Shown piece after piece: positions 41,696 through 41,710 of a DNA stretch of 41,710 nt. This DNA comes from Candidatus Aminicenantota bacterium (GTDB lineage: Bacteria > Acidobacteriota > Aminicenantia > Aminicenantales > Aminicenantaceae), in assembly GCA_030612445.1 (NCBI GenBank), contig JAUWNW010000010.1, positions 1 to 41,710 of the forward strand, in the 5' to 3' direction. Under the pieces are notes generated by a model. The model saw only the letters and a list, made by a program, of their open reading frames with translations, was not told the origin of the DNA and searched no databases. The translations under genes and the position numbers were made by a program. Position 1 is the stretch's first letter. Each line of letters begins with the position of its first letter.

Positions 41696-41710
41696 ATGTC
41701 CGTTTTGAGT
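41696..41710 (+). CDS. Start of a gene cut by the window edge
   Basis: ATG with a strong AAAGGAGG ribosome-binding site five bases upstream. Only five codons (MSVLS) are visible. Function cannot be told. The preceding 100 bases (TTGATTTTAAAGAAAAATGGACATC and on) vaguely resemble an insertion-sequence end, so a transposase is possible. Confidence 0.5.

Overview
The window looks like a chromosomal segment from an uncultured, Gram-negative-type (two-membrane) bacterium of low to moderate GC. It carries a TolC-type outer-membrane channel, lipoprotein and Sec signal peptides, a DsbD-alpha-like periplasmic protein and a TonB-free efflux system. The mix of a sortilin/VPS10-type BNR-repeat secreted protein, a SpoIVB-type (S55) peptidase, a DUF885 protein, a C69 dipeptidase, serine palmitoyltransferase and an SxtJ/DUF5989/carbamoyltransferase module resembles what I know from Candidatus Aminicenantes and Acidobacteriota-related genomes. 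That assignment is an inference from gene content only; no rRNA is present. No CRISPR array was seen.

Layout. 1-2651: a secreted VPS10/BNR protein on the minus strand, interrupted by an in-frame TAA whose reading frame continues to the window edge. 2708-9383: a tightly overlapping minus-strand efflux operon (TetR regulator, TolC, HlyD-type lipoprotein adaptor, two ABC ATPases, two ABC-2 permeases), equivalent to E. coli cecR-ybhGFSR but with its own TolC and with YbhF split into two genes. A strong promoter overlaps a perfect palindromic operator in front of the regulator. 9520-10413: rarD-like transporter. 10414-10919: a structured repeat. 10920-16013: C69 dipeptidase, two small unknown genes, a PAS-GAF-PAS histidine kinase and a two-TM potassium channel with an RCK domain. 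16010-17074: rmuC. 17173-17245: tRNA-Lys(CTT) with a near-consensus promoter. 17250-18135: AbiEii-type nucleotidyltransferase and small partner (toxin-antitoxin-like). 18225-20739: a second ABC exporter. 20740-21161: nest of repeats. 21162-25674: GspG-like protein, MinD-like ATPase with a J-like partner, rpoZ, CYTH phosphatase/cyclase, polyprenyl diphosphate synthase, tatD. 25721-29160: DUF885 protein lacking its metal motif, FabH-type synthase, orphan DsbD-alpha-like protein. 29177-31527: divergent SDR and serine palmitoyltransferase-like genes, a plausible sphingolipid pair. 31567-35587: S55 peptidase and a secreted propeller protein. 35659-39518: SGNH hydrolase facing a DUF5989 / carbamoyltransferase / SxtJ operon. 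39520-41710: a different-looking AT-rich stretch with a 55-residue ORF, a RepA/DnaB-type ATPase and the beginning of another gene, probably mobile or plasmid-like.

The most unusual material is in the intergenic DNA. Two repeat families recur. One is a roughly 270-bp element with long terminal inverted repeats and at least four internal hairpins; the two full copies differ by compensating changes in the stems. The other is a roughly 130-bp element with AAATGTCGA-core inverted repeats, whose outer motif (AACCTGRAYTATTCA) is also scattered alone through the intergenic DNA, supplies stop codons to two genes and sits next to likely promoters.
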